In this document: positions 63,605-64,000 of the stretch, one piece after another
How the letters are laid out: every line of letters starts with the position of its first letter
Numbering within the stretch: the first letter of the stretch is position 1
Assembly (NCBI RefSeq): GCF_047275745.1
Contig: NZ_JBKQWU010000004.1
Span: forward strand, 90,557 to 154,556
Length of the DNA stretch: 64,000 nt
Direction of reading: 5' to 3'
Source: Amaricoccus sp047275745
GTDB lineage: Bacteria; Pseudomonadota; Alphaproteobacteria; Rhodobacterales; Rhodobacteraceae
Made by a program: the position numbers and the translations under genes
The notes under the pieces: model-generated
What the model saw: only the letters and a program-made list of their open reading frames with translations
Database searches by the model: none
Told to the model about the DNA's origin: nothing

Positions 63605-63835
63605 GCACAATGGCTCGCCGCTCGCGGTCGGCGTCAACACCGATGGCCGGCGCGAGGTCCTGGGCATGGCGATTGGCGCCTCGGAAGCCGAGCCCTTCTG
63701 AACCGAGTTGCCTCACGCGACCTCGTTCGCCGAGGCCTGGCCGGCGTGAAGCTGGTGATCAGCGACGCGCACGAAGGCATCAAGGCCGCCACGGCGCGCG
63801 TCCTGTCCACGACCTGGCAGCGCTGCGTCGTGGGG

Positions 63836-64000
63836 CCGTTGAAAAACAGCCAAAGTCCTGATTCCATACCGCTACCGGATGGAGAGGTGGCGGATGTTGC
63901 AGCGGCGCGCACGGGGTCAGCTGGAGTTCTTCGTCAGCTGGACACCCTGAAGGACCTCTCGCTTTGACGAGCCTTGGGTGATTCCGTGGCTTTGGCGGCG
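63836..64000. other. Unassigned end of window after the IS256 remnant
   Basis: Transposase similarity stops at TWQRC and a new sequence begins with GTTGAAAAACAGCC, which looks like an insertion-sequence terminus. A short frame from 63893 (MLQRRARGQLEFF) could be the start of another transposase but stops after 18 codons. Too short to identify. Confidence 0.3.

Larger units (their letters stand above)
62903..63835 (+). pseudogene. IS256-family transposase, frameshifted and truncated
   Basis: Pieces of one IS256-type transposase appear in order but in different frames: MTKPVMDLRALVEKS at 62903, MELEVGAKTGAEYGEKSSDRLAQRNGYRDR from ~63067, QEAYVHGVSTRAMDDLVHAMGGTGISKS from ~63316, WPYLWIDATYLKARQGG near 63472, VGVNTDGRREVLGMAIGASEAEPF near 63628, and LAGVKLVISDAHEGIKAAT to TWQRC near 63830. 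Several short insertions and frameshifts separate them, and the last third is missing. The catalytic Asp residues of WIDAT and VISDAH survive, but the gene cannot be functional. The left end of the element probably lies near 62828; no right terminus is seen. Confidence 0.85.

Overview
The window is about 64 kb of very GC-rich DNA (roughly 70% by eye). Its gene content points to an alphaproteobacterium of Rhodobacterales/Rhodobacteraceae type: a single-chain methylmalonyl-CoA mutase beside propionyl-CoA carboxylase and PrpE, a rhizobial/rhodobacterial rhaSTPQU rhamnose importer, a HutF-type histidine pathway, GbcAB betaine demethylase and a DUF4174 protein. Most of it is dense, co-directional, ordinary chromosomal coding sequence. 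Opposite-strand frames stay open over long distances because of the base composition and are not genes.

Layout. (1) 1-7.3 kb: propionate/C3 metabolism (end of pccA, antisense DUF4174 gene, mcm, maeB, prpE). (2) 7.4-12.7 kb: a signalling block with a small exported molybdopterin-domain-like protein interrupted by an in-frame stop, two complementary atypical histidine kinases and a sigma-54 response regulator. (3) 12.8-16.6 kb: nucleoside salvage operon cdd-deoC-deoA-deoB. (4) 16.6-23.5 kb: an ArsC/Spx-like gene, a phosphohexomutase and the rha transport operon on the minus strand. (5) 24-32 kb: tRNA-Gly, a FAH-family hydrolase, manC, dedA, mazG, a GST, aqpZ and an EAL phosphodiesterase. (6) 32.3-35.3 kb: gbcAB and an AbrB/Doc toxin-antitoxin pair. 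(7) 35.4-43.4 kb: metH with a structured leader, an SGNH acyltransferase, a conserved hypothetical and a serine-acetyltransferase-like gene. (8) 43.6-50.6 kb: divergent hutCF / hutIHU around a perfect palindrome, then a Nudix gene.

(9) 50.75-61.9 kb is the most unusual part: seven consecutive same-strand paralogues of about 490 aa (one 240 aa, one 554 aa). They consist almost wholly of glycine/aspartate RTX-type nonapeptide repeats and a serralysin-like C-terminal domain ending in an acid followed by hydrophobic residues. No catalytic domain is recognisable. Most copies have their own near-identical TTGACG-N18-GAT(A/G)(A/G)T promoter, and most are followed by a GC hairpin, so the array looks like serial duplication of a complete promoter-gene-terminator cassette. 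N-terminal, central and C-terminal segments are shuffled among copies, which suggests gene conversion. One copy carries an assembly scar: a single N between two identical 78-bp segments at 58213-58369.

(10) 61.9-64 kb: tRNA-Cys, then a less GC-rich accessory end with a small lipoprotein and a decayed IS256-family transposase broken by short palindromic repeats.

Functions are assigned by reading motifs in the translated sequence; no database search was possible. Identity statements about the paralogue array come from direct visual comparison.
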